Source: an uncultured Winogradskyella sp. | Lineage (GTDB): Bacteria; Bacteroidota; Bacteroidia; Flavobacteriales; Flavobacteriaceae | Reading direction: 5' to 3' | Length of the DNA: 43,931 nt | Assembly: GCA_905480385.1 (NCBI GenBank) | Contig: CAJQQC010000029.1 | Location: 1 to 43,931 of the forward strand | Part shown: positions 1-8,909 of the stretch, piece by piece | Layout of the letters: every line of letters begins with the position of its first letter | Position numbering within the stretch: the first letter of the stretch is position 1 | The notes under the pieces: model-generated | What the model was told of the DNA's origin: nothing | What the model saw: the letters and a program-made list of their open reading frames with translations, nothing else | Database searches by the model: none | Program-made: the position numbers and the translations under genes

Positions 1-379
1 AACCAAAACCAATTATAATCCCTTTGGCACTTGGAGCAATAAACGATTTGTGACGAAATTCCTCTCTGGAATACGTATTAGATATATGAACTTCTACAAC
101 AGAAGTTTCAATTCCTGCTACAGCATCACCAACACCTACAGAAGTATGTGTATAGGCTCCTGCGTTTAAGACTATACCATCATAAGAGAATCCAACTTCA
201 TGGAGTTTATCAATTAACTCACCTTCTATGTTTGTTTGATAGTACTCTAGTTCTATATTTTGAAATTCACTTTTTAATGTATCAAAATAATCTAGAAACG
301 TTTGTTTGCCATAAACTTCTGGCTCGCGCTTTCCCAAAAGGTTTAAGTTAGGCCCATTGATGATGATGATATTTTTCAT
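1..379 (-). CDS. aroQ: 3-dehydroquinate dehydratase type II (partial, C-terminus off the left edge)
   Basis: I translated this gene from the minus strand. It begins MKNIIIINGPNLNLLGKREP, the type II dehydroquinase signature, and continues through EVYG (catalytic Tyr loop), NAGAYTHTS, VEVHISN (catalytic His) and REEFRHKS (active-site Arg). The enzyme converts 3-dehydroquinate to 3-dehydroshikimate in the shikimate pathway, in the cytosol as a dodecamer. About 126 codons are visible of a family length near 140-150, so only the last part is missing. The start is the ATG at 377-379. Upstream, TATCTTTA is a 7/8 match to the Bacteroidota -7 box. The shikimate pathway also supplies the chorismate used by the menaquinone genes later in this window. 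Confidence 0.96.
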   Translation of the reverse strand, partial: MKNIIIINGPNLNLLGKREPEVYGKQTFLDYFDTLKSEFQNIELEYYQTNIEGELIDKLHEVGFSYDGIVLNAGAYTHTSVGVGDAVAGIETSVVEVHISNTYSREEFRHKSFIAPSAKGIIIGFG

Positions 380-408
380 GTAGTAAAGATATTAAATTTG
401 GGTATAAA

Positions 409-437
409 AAAACCGAAGCAATTGCTTCGGTTTTTAT
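409..437 (-). terminator. intrinsic terminator of the outer-membrane barrel gene
   Basis: Perfect inverted repeat AAAACCGAAGCAATTGCTTCGGTTTT followed on the minus strand by a T run. It lies just after the stop of the barrel gene (453-965, minus) and before aroQ, so it should insulate aroQ from that gene. Confidence 0.85.
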
Positions 438-452
438 TATATTATTTGGTGA

Positions 453-965
453 TTAGAACTTATATCCTAAACCAACTGAAAAAGTATTCACTTTAACATC
501 GCCACCATCCAAATGGTCGTTTAACATAAAACCATATCTGGCTTGGGCAAAAATATTTTCTGAAAAGCTGTAAGCTAAACCAACTGCTAATTGGATATTC
601 ATAGATGAAAAATCATCTCCAAAAAGTGTGTCTAAAGCATCTGGAATTTCACCACTTGCAAATCCAAATTGAGGTCCAGCTAATATGCTAAAATCTTCTG
701 AAACATTAAATTTAGCCATTGCATTAACGCTAAAAAGGTTATAACTATCGCCATCAAAGCTAGAATTTGTATAAACCAATTCTGGCTGTACACTAAAGCT
801 GTCAGAAATACCTAAATCTACAAATGCTCCAATGTTAAATCCTGACCCGCTGTCACCATCTTTGACACTGTTACTAGAATAACCTGCAGTTAAACCAAAA
901 TCAGTTTGTGCATCCACAGCAACAAAAGTAAAAACTGCTAATGCAGTAACAAATAATTTTTTCAT
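453..965 (-). CDS. Outer-membrane beta-barrel protein (porin-family, OprF/OmpX-like fold)
   Basis: A 170-residue protein with a cleavable signal peptide (MKKLFVTALAVFTFVAVDAQ, cut after Ala-Gln or nearby). The rest alternates short amphipathic strands with Asp/Gly/Ser-rich turns (FGLTAGYSSNSVKDGD, FNIGAFVDLG, FSVQPELVY) and ends in the aromatic strand TFSVGLGYKF, typical of an outer-membrane barrel of about eight strands (PF13568/PF13505 type). Specific function cannot be told from sequence. It stands alone: its own -7 box lies at 1001-1008 and its terminator at 409-437. Confidence 0.85.
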   Translation of the reverse strand: MKKLFVTALAVFTFVAVDAQTDFGLTAGYSSNSVKDGDSGSGFNIGAFVDLGISDSFSVQPELVYTNSSFDGDSYNLFSVNAMAKFNVSEDFSILAGPQFGFASGEIPDALDTLFGDDFSSMNIQLAVGLAYSFSENIFAQARYGFMLNDHLDGGDVKVNTFSVGLGYKF

Positions 966-1000
966 AATAAATAGTTTTAAATTAATTTATAATTGATAAA

Positions 1001-1008
1001 CAAATTTA
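1001..1008 (-). promoter_or_regulatory. -7 box (TAAATTTG) for the barrel gene
   Basis: Matches the Bacteroidota -7 consensus TAnnTTTG on the minus strand, about 35 bases before the ATG at 965. I do not see a clear -33 TTG at the usual spacing. Confidence 0.5.
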
Positions 1009-1186
1009 TAGTCTTTTTTTTATATTTTGAGAACATCCTAGCTGTTTATTAACAATTTTACAAACAATTATTTTAATTTATTGATAATCAGTATTTTAAA
1101 AATTATGTTATTAACATTTTCTTAGGATTATATCTAAGTTTTATCAAAAAAAATATACTTAACAGATAAAAAAACACCAAAATTCA

Positions 1187-2095
1187 ATGAATTGGACTAC
1201 AATATTGATCGATTACAAAAATTATTTAAAGTTAGAGAGAGGTCTTTCTGATAATACAATAAGTAATTATGAATATGATATAAAGCGTTTCATTTCTTTT
1301 TTAAATCACAACTCAAATCCTAAATCTCCAACTGTTATCAAAGATGAAGATATACAACAATTTATATATAAGATCTCCAAAGAGTTAAGTCCAAGATCAC
1401 AGGCTCGAATTATTTCAGGACTTAGAAATTTCTTTGACTATTTAGTCTTTGAAAATTACAGAGAAACAAATCCTGTTGATCAAATCGAATCACCACGATT
1501 AGGACGTAAACTTCCTGACACGCTTTCCATAGAAGATATTGACAATATTATATCTGCTATTGATTTAAACTACCAATTTAGGAGTGTTAATTTAGGTCAC
1601 AGAAACAAAGCTATTATCGAAACACTTTATAGTTGTGGACTAAGAGTAAGTGAGCTAATAGGACTTAATATTTCGGACTTGTACTTTGATGAAGGTTTTA
1701 TAAAAGTAAGTGGAAAAGGAAATAAAGAACGTTTTGTCCCAATAGGAAAGACAACACAAAATCTTATAAATATTTGGATTGATATTAGAAAACATATTGA
1801 TATTAACCCTGCTGATAAAGACATATTATTTCTTAATTACAAAGGAAGTAAACTGACAAGAGCCATGGTTTTTACAATAATTAAAAAACTAGTTGAAAAA
1901 ATCGGACTACAAAAAACAGTATCTCCACACACCTTTAGACACTCTTTTGCAACGCATTTACTAGAAAACGGTGCTGACTTAAGAGCTATACAAATGATGT
2001 TAGGTCATGAAAGTATTACAACTACCGAAATCTATACACATATAGATAAGTCGCATCTAAATAAAATTATCAATACATTTCATCCAAGAAAATAA
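1187..2095 (+). CDS. xerD: Site-specific tyrosine recombinase XerD/XerC family
   Basis: A 302-residue tyrosine recombinase with an N-terminal SAM-like core-binding domain (residues about 1-95) and a C-terminal catalytic domain. All six catalytic positions are visible: Arg153 (SCGLRVSEL), Lys177 (SGKGNKER), His248 and Arg251 (PHTFRHSF), His274 (MLGHESI) and Tyr283 (EIYTH). The length and lack of extra domains fit the chromosome-dimer-resolution Xer enzyme that acts at dif with FtsK, rather than a mobile-element integrase. No attachment site or element boundary is seen nearby. It is divergent from the aroQ side and shares a bidirectional terminator with rny. Confidence 0.93.
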   Translation: MNWTTILIDYKNYLKLERGLSDNTISNYEYDIKRFISFLNHNSNPKSPTVIKDEDIQQFIYKISKELSPRSQARIISGLRNFFDYLVFENYRETNPVDQIESPRLGRKLPDTLSIEDIDNIISAIDLNYQFRSVNLGHRNKAIIETLYSCGLRVSELIGLNISDLYFDEGFIKVSGKGNKERFVPIGKTTQNLINIWIDIRKHIDINPADKDILFLNYKGSKLTRAMVFTIIKKLVEKIGLQKTVSPHTFRHSFATHLLENGADLRAIQMMLGHESITTTEIYTHIDKSHLNKIINTFHPRK

Positions 2096-2120
2096 AAAAG
2101 CACTCAAGTTGAGTGCTTTT
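2096..2120. terminator. bidirectional terminator between xerD and rny
   Basis: Perfect palindrome AAAAGCACTCAA-G-TTGAGTGCTTTT directly after the xerD stop codon, with A/T tracts on both sides. It serves the two convergent genes xerD and rny. Confidence 0.85.
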
Positions 2121-2141
2121 ATAATATATTAAAATGAATTT

Positions 2142-3719
2142 TTACTTGGCAATGTTAACTGCTCTTGTTTCTCTGATTACAGTCACTTTTACTTGACCAG
2201 GATAGGTCATGTCTGTTTGTATTTTTTGAGAAATTTCAAAAGACAAGCTTGCTGCTTTATCATCTGTTACTTTTTCGCTTTCTACAATAACACGCAGCTC
2301 TCTTCCTGCTTGTATAGCGTATGCCTTCTTAACACCAGGAAAACCAAAAGCTACCGCTTCTAAATCTTTTAAACGTTGTATGTAAGAATCTAATACTTGG
2401 CGTCTTGCTCCTGGTCGTGCGCCGGAAATCGCATCACACACCTGAATGATTGGTGATAATAATGACGTCATTTCTACTTCATCGTGGTGAGCACCTATAG
2501 CATTACAAACTTCTGGTTTTTCGCCATGCTTTTCAGCCCATTTCATACCCAAAATAGCATGCGGTGTTTCCATATCTGCCTCTGCATCTGGCACTTTTCC
2601 TATATCATGTAGCAAACCTGCACGTTTTGCAAGTTTTGGATTTAATCCTAATTCCGCTGCCATTACACCACAAAGTTTAGCTACCTCACGTGAGTGTTGT
2701 AGTAAATTTTGTCCATAAGACGAGCGATACTTCATACGACCCACCATTTTAATCAGTTCGGGATGTAAACCGTGTATTCCTAAATCGATAACTGTACGTT
2801 TTCCGACTTCAATAATTTCTTGCTCTATTTGCTTTTGTGTTTTACGAACTACTTCTTCAATACGAGCTGGATGTATACGTCCATCCGTTACTAATTTATG
2901 TAATGACAGACGCGCTATTTCACGTCTTACAGAATCAAAACAAGATAGTATAATAGCTTCTGGTGTATCGTCTACAATAATCTCAACACCTGTGGCAGCT
3001 TCAATAGCACGGATATTTCGACCTTCACGACCAATGATTCGCCCTTTGACATCATCAGATTCGATATTAAAAACAGAGACACAATTATCAACTGCTTCTT
3101 CTGTACCAATACGTTGGATTGTATTTATGATAATTTTTTTTGCTTCCTGCTGTGCCGTAAGTTTTGCTTCCTCTACTCTATCTTGTACAAATGCCATAGC
3201 ATCTGTCTTGGCTTCTTCTTTTAAGGATTCTACTAATTGTTCTTTAGCATCATCAGCAGAAAGTCCAGAAATAACCTCTAATTGTTTTATTTGGCTTTTA
3301 TGAGCCTTGTCTAATTCTTCGCTCTTTTTTTCTACAAATTGAAGTCTAAAATCGTAATCCTTTATCTTATCTTCTAGAGATTGGTTGGTCTTCTTAGTTT
3401 TCGATAGCTCATTAGATATCTGTGACTCTTTATCCCTAATTCTTTTTTCGGCTTCAGCCATCTTCTTGTCTCTAGAAAGAATCACTTTTTCGTGTTCAGA
3501 CTTGAGTTCAATGAATTTTTCTTTAGCTTGAAGAATTTTTTCTTTTTTTAATGCCTCAGCATCAGCTTTAGCTCCTTTCAAGATAGTTTTAGATTCGCTT
3601 TGCGCCTCAGAAATAAGCTTTGAAGCTTTTCCTTTTTCTAGCGATTTTGAAATTACAAATCCAATAACTAATCCCAAAACTACAGCACCGGCGATATATA
3701 AAATTGTATTAGTATCCAT
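2142..3719 (-). CDS. rny: Ribonuclease Y
   Basis: A 525-residue membrane-anchored endoribonuclease that starts mRNA decay. An N-terminal transmembrane segment ([20 protein letters not shown]) is followed by a long Lys/Glu coiled coil (about 30-200), a KH domain with [17 protein letters not shown] (about 215-275) and an HD phosphohydrolase domain with [11 protein letters not shown] and [11 protein letters not shown]. The length matches the family (about 520). It lies downstream of zapA and the 6S-like RNA on the same strand, and ends at a bidirectional terminator. Confidence 0.97.
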   Translation of the reverse strand: MDTNTILYIAGAVVLGLVIGFVISKSLEKGKASKLISEAQSESKTILKGAKADAEALKKEKILQAKEKFIELKSEHEKVILSRDKKMAEAEKRIRDKESQISNELSKTKKTNQSLEDKIKDYDFRLQFVEKKSEELDKAHKSQIKQLEVISGLSADDAKEQLVESLKEEAKTDAMAFVQDRVEEAKLTAQQEAKKIIINTIQRIGTEEAVDNCVSVFNIESDDVKGRIIGREGRNIRAIEAATGVEIIVDDTPEAIILSCFDSVRREIARLSLHKLVTDGRIHPARIEEVVRKTQKQIEQEIIEVGKRTVIDLGIHGLHPELIKMVGRMKYRSSYGQNLLQHSREVAKLCGVMAAELGLNPKLAKRAGLLHDIGKVPDAEADMETPHAILGMKWAEKHGEKPEVCNAIGAHHDEVEMTSLLSPIIQVCDAISGARPGARRQVLDSYIQRLKDLEAVAFGFPGVKKAYAIQAGRELRVIVESEKVTDDKAASLSFEISQKIQTDMTYPGQVKVTVIRETRAVNIAK

Positions 3720-3744
3720 ATGTTTAGTTTAGTTGAGTATGTCT

Positions 3745-3935
3745 ATAAAAAAGCCTACATCAGTTCTTTGTTTTGTATAAACTCCTTAAAAACAAGTTTA
3801 GGGCTAACAAGCTGCTCAAAAATCTGCCCAGTTTCTAAATACATAGAAACAGCAGCACGGTTTTACAACTTCAACTCACCCTTTTTAAAGAATTAACGTT
3901 GAGTTTATCAAAAAATATAACTAATGTAGGCAGTA
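3745..3935 (-). ncRNA. ssrS: 6S RNA (6S-Flavo type), regulator of RNA polymerase
   Basis: The zapA-rny gap folds into one long interrupted hairpin on the minus strand. The closing stem is GCCTACATTAGTT (3931-3919) paired with AACTGATGTAGGC (3765-3753): 13 pairs with one G-U. It is followed at once by six T's, like an intrinsic terminator. An inner stem ATAAACTC/GAGTTTAT pairs 3908-3901 with 3784-3777. Large internal loops follow, and an apical hairpin contains GTTTCTA/TAGAAAC inside GCTGCT/AGCAGC. A long rod with a central bubble of about 190 nt is the 6S architecture, and zapA-ssrS adjacency is known from Proteobacteria. The terminator-like 3' end fixes the strand. The exact 5' end is inferred; no strong -7 box is seen. 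Confidence 0.8.
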
Positions 3936-3964
3936 ACCTATTGTTTATGTAAAGAACGTACGAG

Positions 3965-4252
3965 TTAAATATGGTCTTGTAAAAGTTCATTTAAAGCTTC
4001 TAACTTTTCCTGAACCTCATCGTTTACATATTCCTTATCTATTGTTTTTTGCTCTACTTGAGCCGCAAATTGTAAAGCACACATGGCTAAAACATCTTGC
4101 TTATCTCTTACAGAGTAGCTTTGCTCAAACTGTCCAATCATAGCCTCAATCTTTTTTGCTGCTTTTCGCAGACCTTCTTCCTGACTAGGATTAATTGTTA
4201 ATGGATAAACACGATTAGCTATAGAAATCTTTATTTTAAGCTGATTTGACAT
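3965..4252 (-). CDS. zapA: Cell division protein ZapA
   Basis: A 95-residue protein of the ZapA family, which bundles FtsZ filaments at mid-cell. The N-terminal globular part (LKIKISIANRVYPLTINPSQ) precedes a helical coiled-coil tail (EEGLRKAAKKIEAMIGQFEQ and onward to the C-terminus), as in the family. The start is ATG at 4250-4252, 15 bases after the stop of the upstream coiled-coil gene, so the two are probably co-transcribed. The 6S-like RNA follows directly. This zapA-6S order is the strongest contextual support for both calls. Confidence 0.9.
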   Translation of the reverse strand: MSNQLKIKISIANRVYPLTINPSQEEGLRKAAKKIEAMIGQFEQSYSVRDKQDVLAMCALQFAAQVEQKTIDKEYVNDEVQEKLEALNELLQDHI

Positions 4253-4267
4253 CCACTGTATTTTACA

Positions 4268-4558
4268 CTACTCAGACAATTGCGCAATACAATGGTCAAT
4301 ATCTCTGATTAGCGAATTTATTTTGAGCTTTGTTTCTCGTTTATTTTCGTCACTACCAAGCATCGCATTTGCTGTTTTGAGTGTTTCGTATCTATCAGAC
4401 CATTCGCTTATTTGCTCTTGGTATTCAAGGATTTGTTGTCGTTGATTTTCTAACTTTTCAGATAGTTTTGCATTGGTTTGTTTTAAAACTTCTTGCTTGT
4501 GTAAAACCTTTGAAATTCGGTTTTCTAACGTATCAACAATGTTTTCAATTTTACTCAT
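4268..4558 (-). CDS. Coiled-coil protein, probably ZapB-like
   Basis: A 96-residue, almost wholly helical protein (NIVDTLENRISKVLHKQEVL onward) with a heptad-like pattern and high Lys/Glu/Gln content through about residue 70. It has no signal peptide or membrane segment. Its place directly upstream of zapA in one operon suggests a cell-division partner comparable to ZapB, but sequence similarity to ZapB is only compositional, so the function is inferred from context. A well-formed promoter precedes it (-33 TTG at 4612-4610, -7 TAACTTTG at 4589-4582). Confidence 0.75.
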   Translation of the reverse strand: MSKIENIVDTLENRISKVLHKQEVLKQTNAKLSEKLENQRQQILEYQEQISEWSDRYETLKTANAMLGSDENKRETKLKINSLIRDIDHCIAQLSE

Positions 4559-4581
4559 TTGCGTCGTACAACACTATGTAA

Positions 4582-4612
4582 CAAAGTTAACATACCTAAC
4601 GAAAAAACCCAA
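4582..4612 (-). promoter_or_regulatory. Promoter of the ZapB-like/zapA unit
   Basis: On the minus strand, TTG (4612-4610), 20 bases, then TAACTTTG (4589-4582), which fits the Bacteroidota -33/-7 pattern. It ends 24 bases before the ATG at 4558. It is the best two-part promoter I found in the window. Confidence 0.65.
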
Positions 4613-4735
4613 CTGTTTTGCAATTATTTTTGATTGTCATAACAGCAATACTATAAATATGTTAGGAAAAATATTACGGTTTACGGGTTTGTCATTCACA
4701 TTCAAATTAATATTTTAGCTATAACAGAAATTTTA

Positions 4736-6424
4736 ATGAAAAAAATTCTTTTCTTTTTTTTACTTTCTACAAGTCTATATTCTCAATCTGAATATCCACA
4801 AGATTATTTTAGAGATCCATTAGACATTACATTGGTTTTGTCCGGTACATTTGCAGAGTTACGTTTTAATCATTTTCATTCTGGATTAGATATTAAGACT
4901 CAGCGTAAAACTGGACTAAAAGTTTACACTGCCTCAATGGGTTATGTTAGTAGAATAAAAATATCTCATTATGGCTACGGCAAAGCATTATATGTGACAC
5001 ACCCTAATGGTTACACGACCGTTTACGGTCATTTAAAAAAGTTTTCGCCAAGAATTGAAGCATACATAAAAGACTGTCAATACGAAAAAGAAAGCTATGA
5101 GGTTGAAGTATTTCCTAACAATACTGAACTTTTTGTTGATACCGACGAAGTCATTGCATACTCAGGAAACACAGGTGGCTCTGGTGGTCCTCATTTGCAT
5201 TTCGAAATTAGAGATAATGCAGAACGACCAATCAACCCCATGCTTTTTGGTATTGATATAAAAGATAGTAAGAAACCTTTTATTTCTTCAGTATACGCCT
5301 ATCCTAAAAATAAAAATTCTTTTGTTAACGGAAAAAATAAAAGAATCCCCTTACGTCTTATACCTAAAAAAAACGGGGATTATAAAGTTGAAAAGATAAC
5401 TGCTTATGGCGATATTGGTTTTGGTGTGGTGAGTTATGACAAGCAAGACTTAGCACCTAATAATAATGGTGTAAGTAATATTTCTTCTTATCTAAACGGA
5501 AATAAAGTTTTTGAAATTGATTTTAAACGTTTCAGCTTTAGCGAAACTAAACATCTAAATAGATATATAGATTTTGAGCTTTGGAAAACTAAAAAAACAC
5601 GAAGTCAAAAACTTTTTCTCGAAGAAAACAATCCTTTAAGCATGTATAAAGATGTAGTTGATAATGGCTACATTAAAGTTGAAGACAGTACATCTTCAAT
5701 TTATAGAATAGACATTAAAGATTATAAAAACAATACTTCGGAATTAAAAATCCCTATTATTGGAAAAGTCAAAACCCAAAAGGTAGAAATAGATACTACA
5801 GAGACTAAAAGACGTTTGGTGAAAAATCAGGGGACAACTGTTTTAAAAGAGCATAATGCTCAGGTTACTTTTTACCCAGATACAGTTTACGAGGATATTT
5901 TGATAGATTTCGAAACGTCAGGAGACACTATAAAACTCCATAAAGACACAGTACCTCTTCAAAAAAACTTTATTGTTAATTATGACATTAGCGCATACAA
6001 GGACATAGATAAAAGTAAATTATTTATTGCAAGATTGTATGGGTATTATAAAAAACCAAGCTATGTCAACACAATACGAAAAGGAGATACACTTTCAGCA
6101 AGAAGTAAAACACTTGGTTTATACACCCTAGCAACAGATACCATTGCCCCTAAAATTAAACCTGTAAACTTTACTAACAAGAAGTGGTTAAGTAAATACC
6201 GTTACTTAAAACTAAAAATAAGTGATGACTTATCAGGTATTTCAAAATATAGAGCAACCGTCAATGGCAAGTGGATATTAATGGAATATGATTATAAAAC
6301 CAATACCTTAGTACACGATTTTAATGATACTATCGTTACAGATACAGAAAATAATTTAAAAATTATTGTCACTGATAATGTTGGAAATAGTTCTACATTT
6401 GAAGCAACATTTTTTAGAAAATAA
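4736..6424 (+). CDS. M23 family (LytM-type) peptidoglycan endopeptidase, exported
   Basis: A 562-residue protein with a signal peptide (MKKILFFFLLSTSLYSQ). The M23 domain (about 30-170) keeps the zinc ligands: His48 and Asp52 in HSGLD, and His155 in PHLHF (His153 being the general base). Such domains cleave glycyl or peptide cross-links in peptidoglycan, or act as inactive activators; here the metal site is intact. Beyond about residue 175 lies a long beta-rich, Lys-rich extension of about 390 residues that I cannot assign, which makes it longer than many M23 proteins. It is the first gene of an envelope operon with a TonB-dependent receptor 12 bases downstream. Confidence 0.9.
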   Translation: MKKILFFFLLSTSLYSQSEYPQDYFRDPLDITLVLSGTFAELRFNHFHSGLDIKTQRKTGLKVYTASMGYVSRIKISHYGYGKALYVTHPNGYTTVYGHLKKFSPRIEAYIKDCQYEKESYEVEVFPNNTELFVDTDEVIAYSGNTGGSGGPHLHFEIRDNAERPINPMLFGIDIKDSKKPFISSVYAYPKNKNSFVNGKNKRIPLRLIPKKNGDYKVEKITAYGDIGFGVVSYDKQDLAPNNNGVSNISSYLNGNKVFEIDFKRFSFSETKHLNRYIDFELWKTKKTRSQKLFLEENNPLSMYKDVVDNGYIKVEDSTSSIYRIDIKDYKNNTSELKIPIIGKVKTQKVEIDTTETKRRLVKNQGTTVLKEHNAQVTFYPDTVYEDILIDFETSGDTIKLHKDTVPLQKNFIVNYDISAYKDIDKSKLFIARLYGYYKKPSYVNTIRKGDTLSARSKTLGLYTLATDTIAPKIKPVNFTNKKWLSKYRYLKLKISDDLSGISKYRATVNGKWILMEYDYKTNTLVHDFNDTIVTDTENNLKIIVTDNVGNSSTFEATFFRK

Positions 6425-6436
6425 AATATAACATAT

Positions 6437-8905
6437 TTGAAACCGCTACATCACTTACTTTTAGTATTATTTTTATTGTCTTCATTTATTGCTGTTTCGC
6501 AGTCTGCAACGATTAGAGGTGTTATCCTTGATGAAAACAATAACCCAATTGAAGGTGTAAATATTAAAGCTAGTACTGGTCAGGGAGCAACAACAAATCT
6601 AAATGGTTTTTATGAACTTAAGATTACCGCAAGCCAAGAAGTAATCGTTGTTTTTTCACATTTATCTCACAAACGTGTCGAAGCAAAATTTAATCTAAAA
6701 AATGGTAGTGAACTTGAATACAATCCAGTTTTAAAGACTGATGTAGAGCAAATTGCTGTTGTTGTTATTAATAGTAGCACACAACAAAGTCGAGATGGTG
6801 TCGTTACGATTTCTCCAAAAGTTATAAGAACTATTAAAGGTGCGCAACCAGGTGTTGAGAATATATTAAAGACTTTACCCGGTGTTAATATCTCAAATGA
6901 ACTAAGTACACAATACTCAGTTCGTGGTGGGAATTTTGATGAGAACTTAGTCTATGTCAACGAGATTGAAGTTTACCGACCATTTTTAATTCGCTCTGGT
7001 AATCAAGAAGGTTTAAGTTTTGTAAATACAGATTTGGTATCAAATGTTGATTTTTCTGCTGGTGGGTTTCAAGCACGATATGGAGACAAGCTTTCTTCAG
7101 TACTAGATATTACATACAAAAAGCCTTCAAAATTTGCTGTAAGTACAGATTTAAGTTTATTAGGCGGAAGTCTGGCTGTCGAAACCGCTTCAAAAGATGG
7201 AAAGTTTTCGAGTATTACAGGATTACGCTATAGAGACAACAGTTTGCTATTAAATAGTCTTGAAACTAACGGAAATGTAGAGCCTGTGTTTGCAGATGTG
7301 CAAACGTATTTGACCTATCGTTTTTCGGATAAGTTTCATTTAAATTTCTTAGGAAATATTTCTTTAAACCAATATAATTTTGAGCCAGAGAATAGACAAA
7401 CCAACTTTGGTACTATCGACGAGCCCGTTGCACTTTTAGTATTCTACGAAGGGCAAGAACAAACCGAATATCAAACGTATTTTGGAGCATTTAAAGCTAA
7501 CTATTTTCTAAATAATAAAACAACTCTAAAGCTGATGGGGTCTGCTTATCACGCTACTGAACAAGAATATTTTGACATTTTTGCACAATACCGTTTGGGT
7601 GAAGTTAATACCAATATCGGTGATGATAATTTAGGTGAAGTTGAATTTAGTGAAGGTATTGGCTCCCAATTAACAAGAGCTCGTAATGATTTAGACGCAT
7701 TAATATTCAATTTAGAACATCGTGGTGATTATAACATCAATGATGATAGTAATCTTGAATGGTCTGTAAAATTTACGCGTGAAGATATTCGTGACCGTTT
7801 AGTAGAATCCGAAGTTATCGATTCAGCAGGTTTTTCTATAAGACCACCAAGTGTCACAGAACCTAACTTTCAGCCAGATGCACCATTTAATGGTCCTTTG
7901 GTTGCATTTGAGAATATTAGAGCATTTAATCAAGTCAAAATAAATAGGCTTCAAGCTTTTGTACAATACAAAAAAAATACAAAAATAGGGGAACATGATG
8001 CGTACTACAACATAGGTGTGAGAGCTCATAATTGGAGTGTAAGCGGCGATGGTATAGTAAGTAATAATCAAACTGTATTTAGTCCTCGTGCGCAATTTGC
8101 TATAAAACCTAATTGGGATAGTGATATGCTGTTTAGAGTTGCTGGAGGTTTATACTACCAACCACCATTCTATCGAGAGCTTAGGGATTCTTCTGGTGTT
8201 GTGCAACCAAATGTAAAGGCACAAAAATCATTTCATGTGGTTTTAGGTAATGAATACAGTTTCAAAATGTGGGATAGACCATTTAAGTTAGTCACTGAAG
8301 CGTATTACAAAGGTTTGTCTGATGTTAATCCTTATACTTTAGAAAACGTACGTATTCGTTATCGCGCTAATAACAATGCTAAAGCTTATGCATATGGTTT
8401 GGACATGAGACTTAATGGTGAATTTGTCCCAGGAACAGAATCATGGTTTAGTTTTGGTTATCTAAAGACGGAAGAAAACATTGATAATCGGGGTTTTATA
8501 TCACGACCTACAGACCAACGGTTAAAGTTTGGTGTGTTGTTCCAAGATTATGTACCTAACATGCCAGATTTAAAAATGTATCTGAATTTGGTTTACAATA
8601 CCGGTTTGCCTGGAGGTTCTCCAAGCTATGCTGACCCTTATGATTTTCAGTTTAGACTTAGAGATTATCGTCGTGCCGATTTAGGAATTTCCTATGAGAT
8701 TGTAAACCCTAAAAAACAATACACTTCTAAATGGAAAAAATCTTTTAGAAGCTTATCATTGGGTATTGAAATCTATAACATGTTCAACAACCAAAATGCA
8801 ATTACCAATACATGGGTGCGTGATGTAAATAGTAAACGTCAGTTTGCGATTCCAAACTTTTTAACGCCTAGAGTATTTAATGTGAGATTGTCTGCAAGAT
8901 TATAA
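6437..8905 (+). CDS. TonB-dependent receptor with carboxypeptidase-like regulatory domain
   Basis: An 822-residue outer-membrane receptor. The signal peptide (KPLHHLLLVLFLLSSFIAVS) is followed by a CarboxypepD_reg-like domain (about 24-110, ATIRGVILDENNNPIEGVNI), a plug domain (about 125-235, with LKTLPGVNISNELSTQYSVR) and a long beta-barrel ending VFNVRLSARL. It imports an unknown substrate with TonB/ExbBD energy. The start is TTG at 6437, the only sensible one: no ATG precedes the signal peptide, and the preceding stop is 12 bases away. No SusD-like partner follows, so this is probably not a polysaccharide-utilisation receptor. The substrate cannot be told. Confidence 0.93.
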   Translation: MKPLHHLLLVLFLLSSFIAVSQSATIRGVILDENNNPIEGVNIKASTGQGATTNLNGFYELKITASQEVIVVFSHLSHKRVEAKFNLKNGSELEYNPVLKTDVEQIAVVVINSSTQQSRDGVVTISPKVIRTIKGAQPGVENILKTLPGVNISNELSTQYSVRGGNFDENLVYVNEIEVYRPFLIRSGNQEGLSFVNTDLVSNVDFSAGGFQARYGDKLSSVLDITYKKPSKFAVSTDLSLLGGSLAVETASKDGKFSSITGLRYRDNSLLLNSLETNGNVEPVFADVQTYLTYRFSDKFHLNFLGNISLNQYNFEPENRQTNFGTIDEPVALLVFYEGQEQTEYQTYFGAFKANYFLNNKTTLKLMGSAYHATEQEYFDIFAQYRLGEVNTNIGDDNLGEVEFSEGIGSQLTRARNDLDALIFNLEHRGDYNINDDSNLEWSVKFTREDIRDRLVESEVIDSAGFSIRPPSVTEPNFQPDAPFNGPLVAFENIRAFNQVKINRLQAFVQYKKNTKIGEHDAYYNIGVRAHNWSVSGDGIVSNNQTVFSPRAQFAIKPNWDSDMLFRVAGGLYYQPPFYRELRDSSGVVQPNVKAQKSFHVVLGNEYSFKMWDRPFKLVTEAYYKGLSDVNPYTLENVRIRYRANNNAKAYAYGLDMRLNGEFVPGTESWFSFGYLKTEENIDNRGFISRPTDQRLKFGVLFQDYVPNMPDLKMYLNLVYNTGLPGGSPSYADPYDFQFRLRDYRRADLGISYEIVNPKKQYTSKWKKSFRSLSLGIEIYNMFNNQNAITNTWVRDVNSKRQFAIPNFLTPRVFNVRLSARL

Positions 8906-8909
8906 TTTT

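Noticed and set aside
148..351. Plus-strand open frame of 67 codons
   Set aside because: It lies antisense within aroQ, which is unmistakable on the minus strand.
1187..2095. Tyrosine recombinase as a sign of a mobile element
   Set aside because: It has the size and motifs of a housekeeping Xer protein, with no attachment repeats, tRNA or cargo genes nearby.
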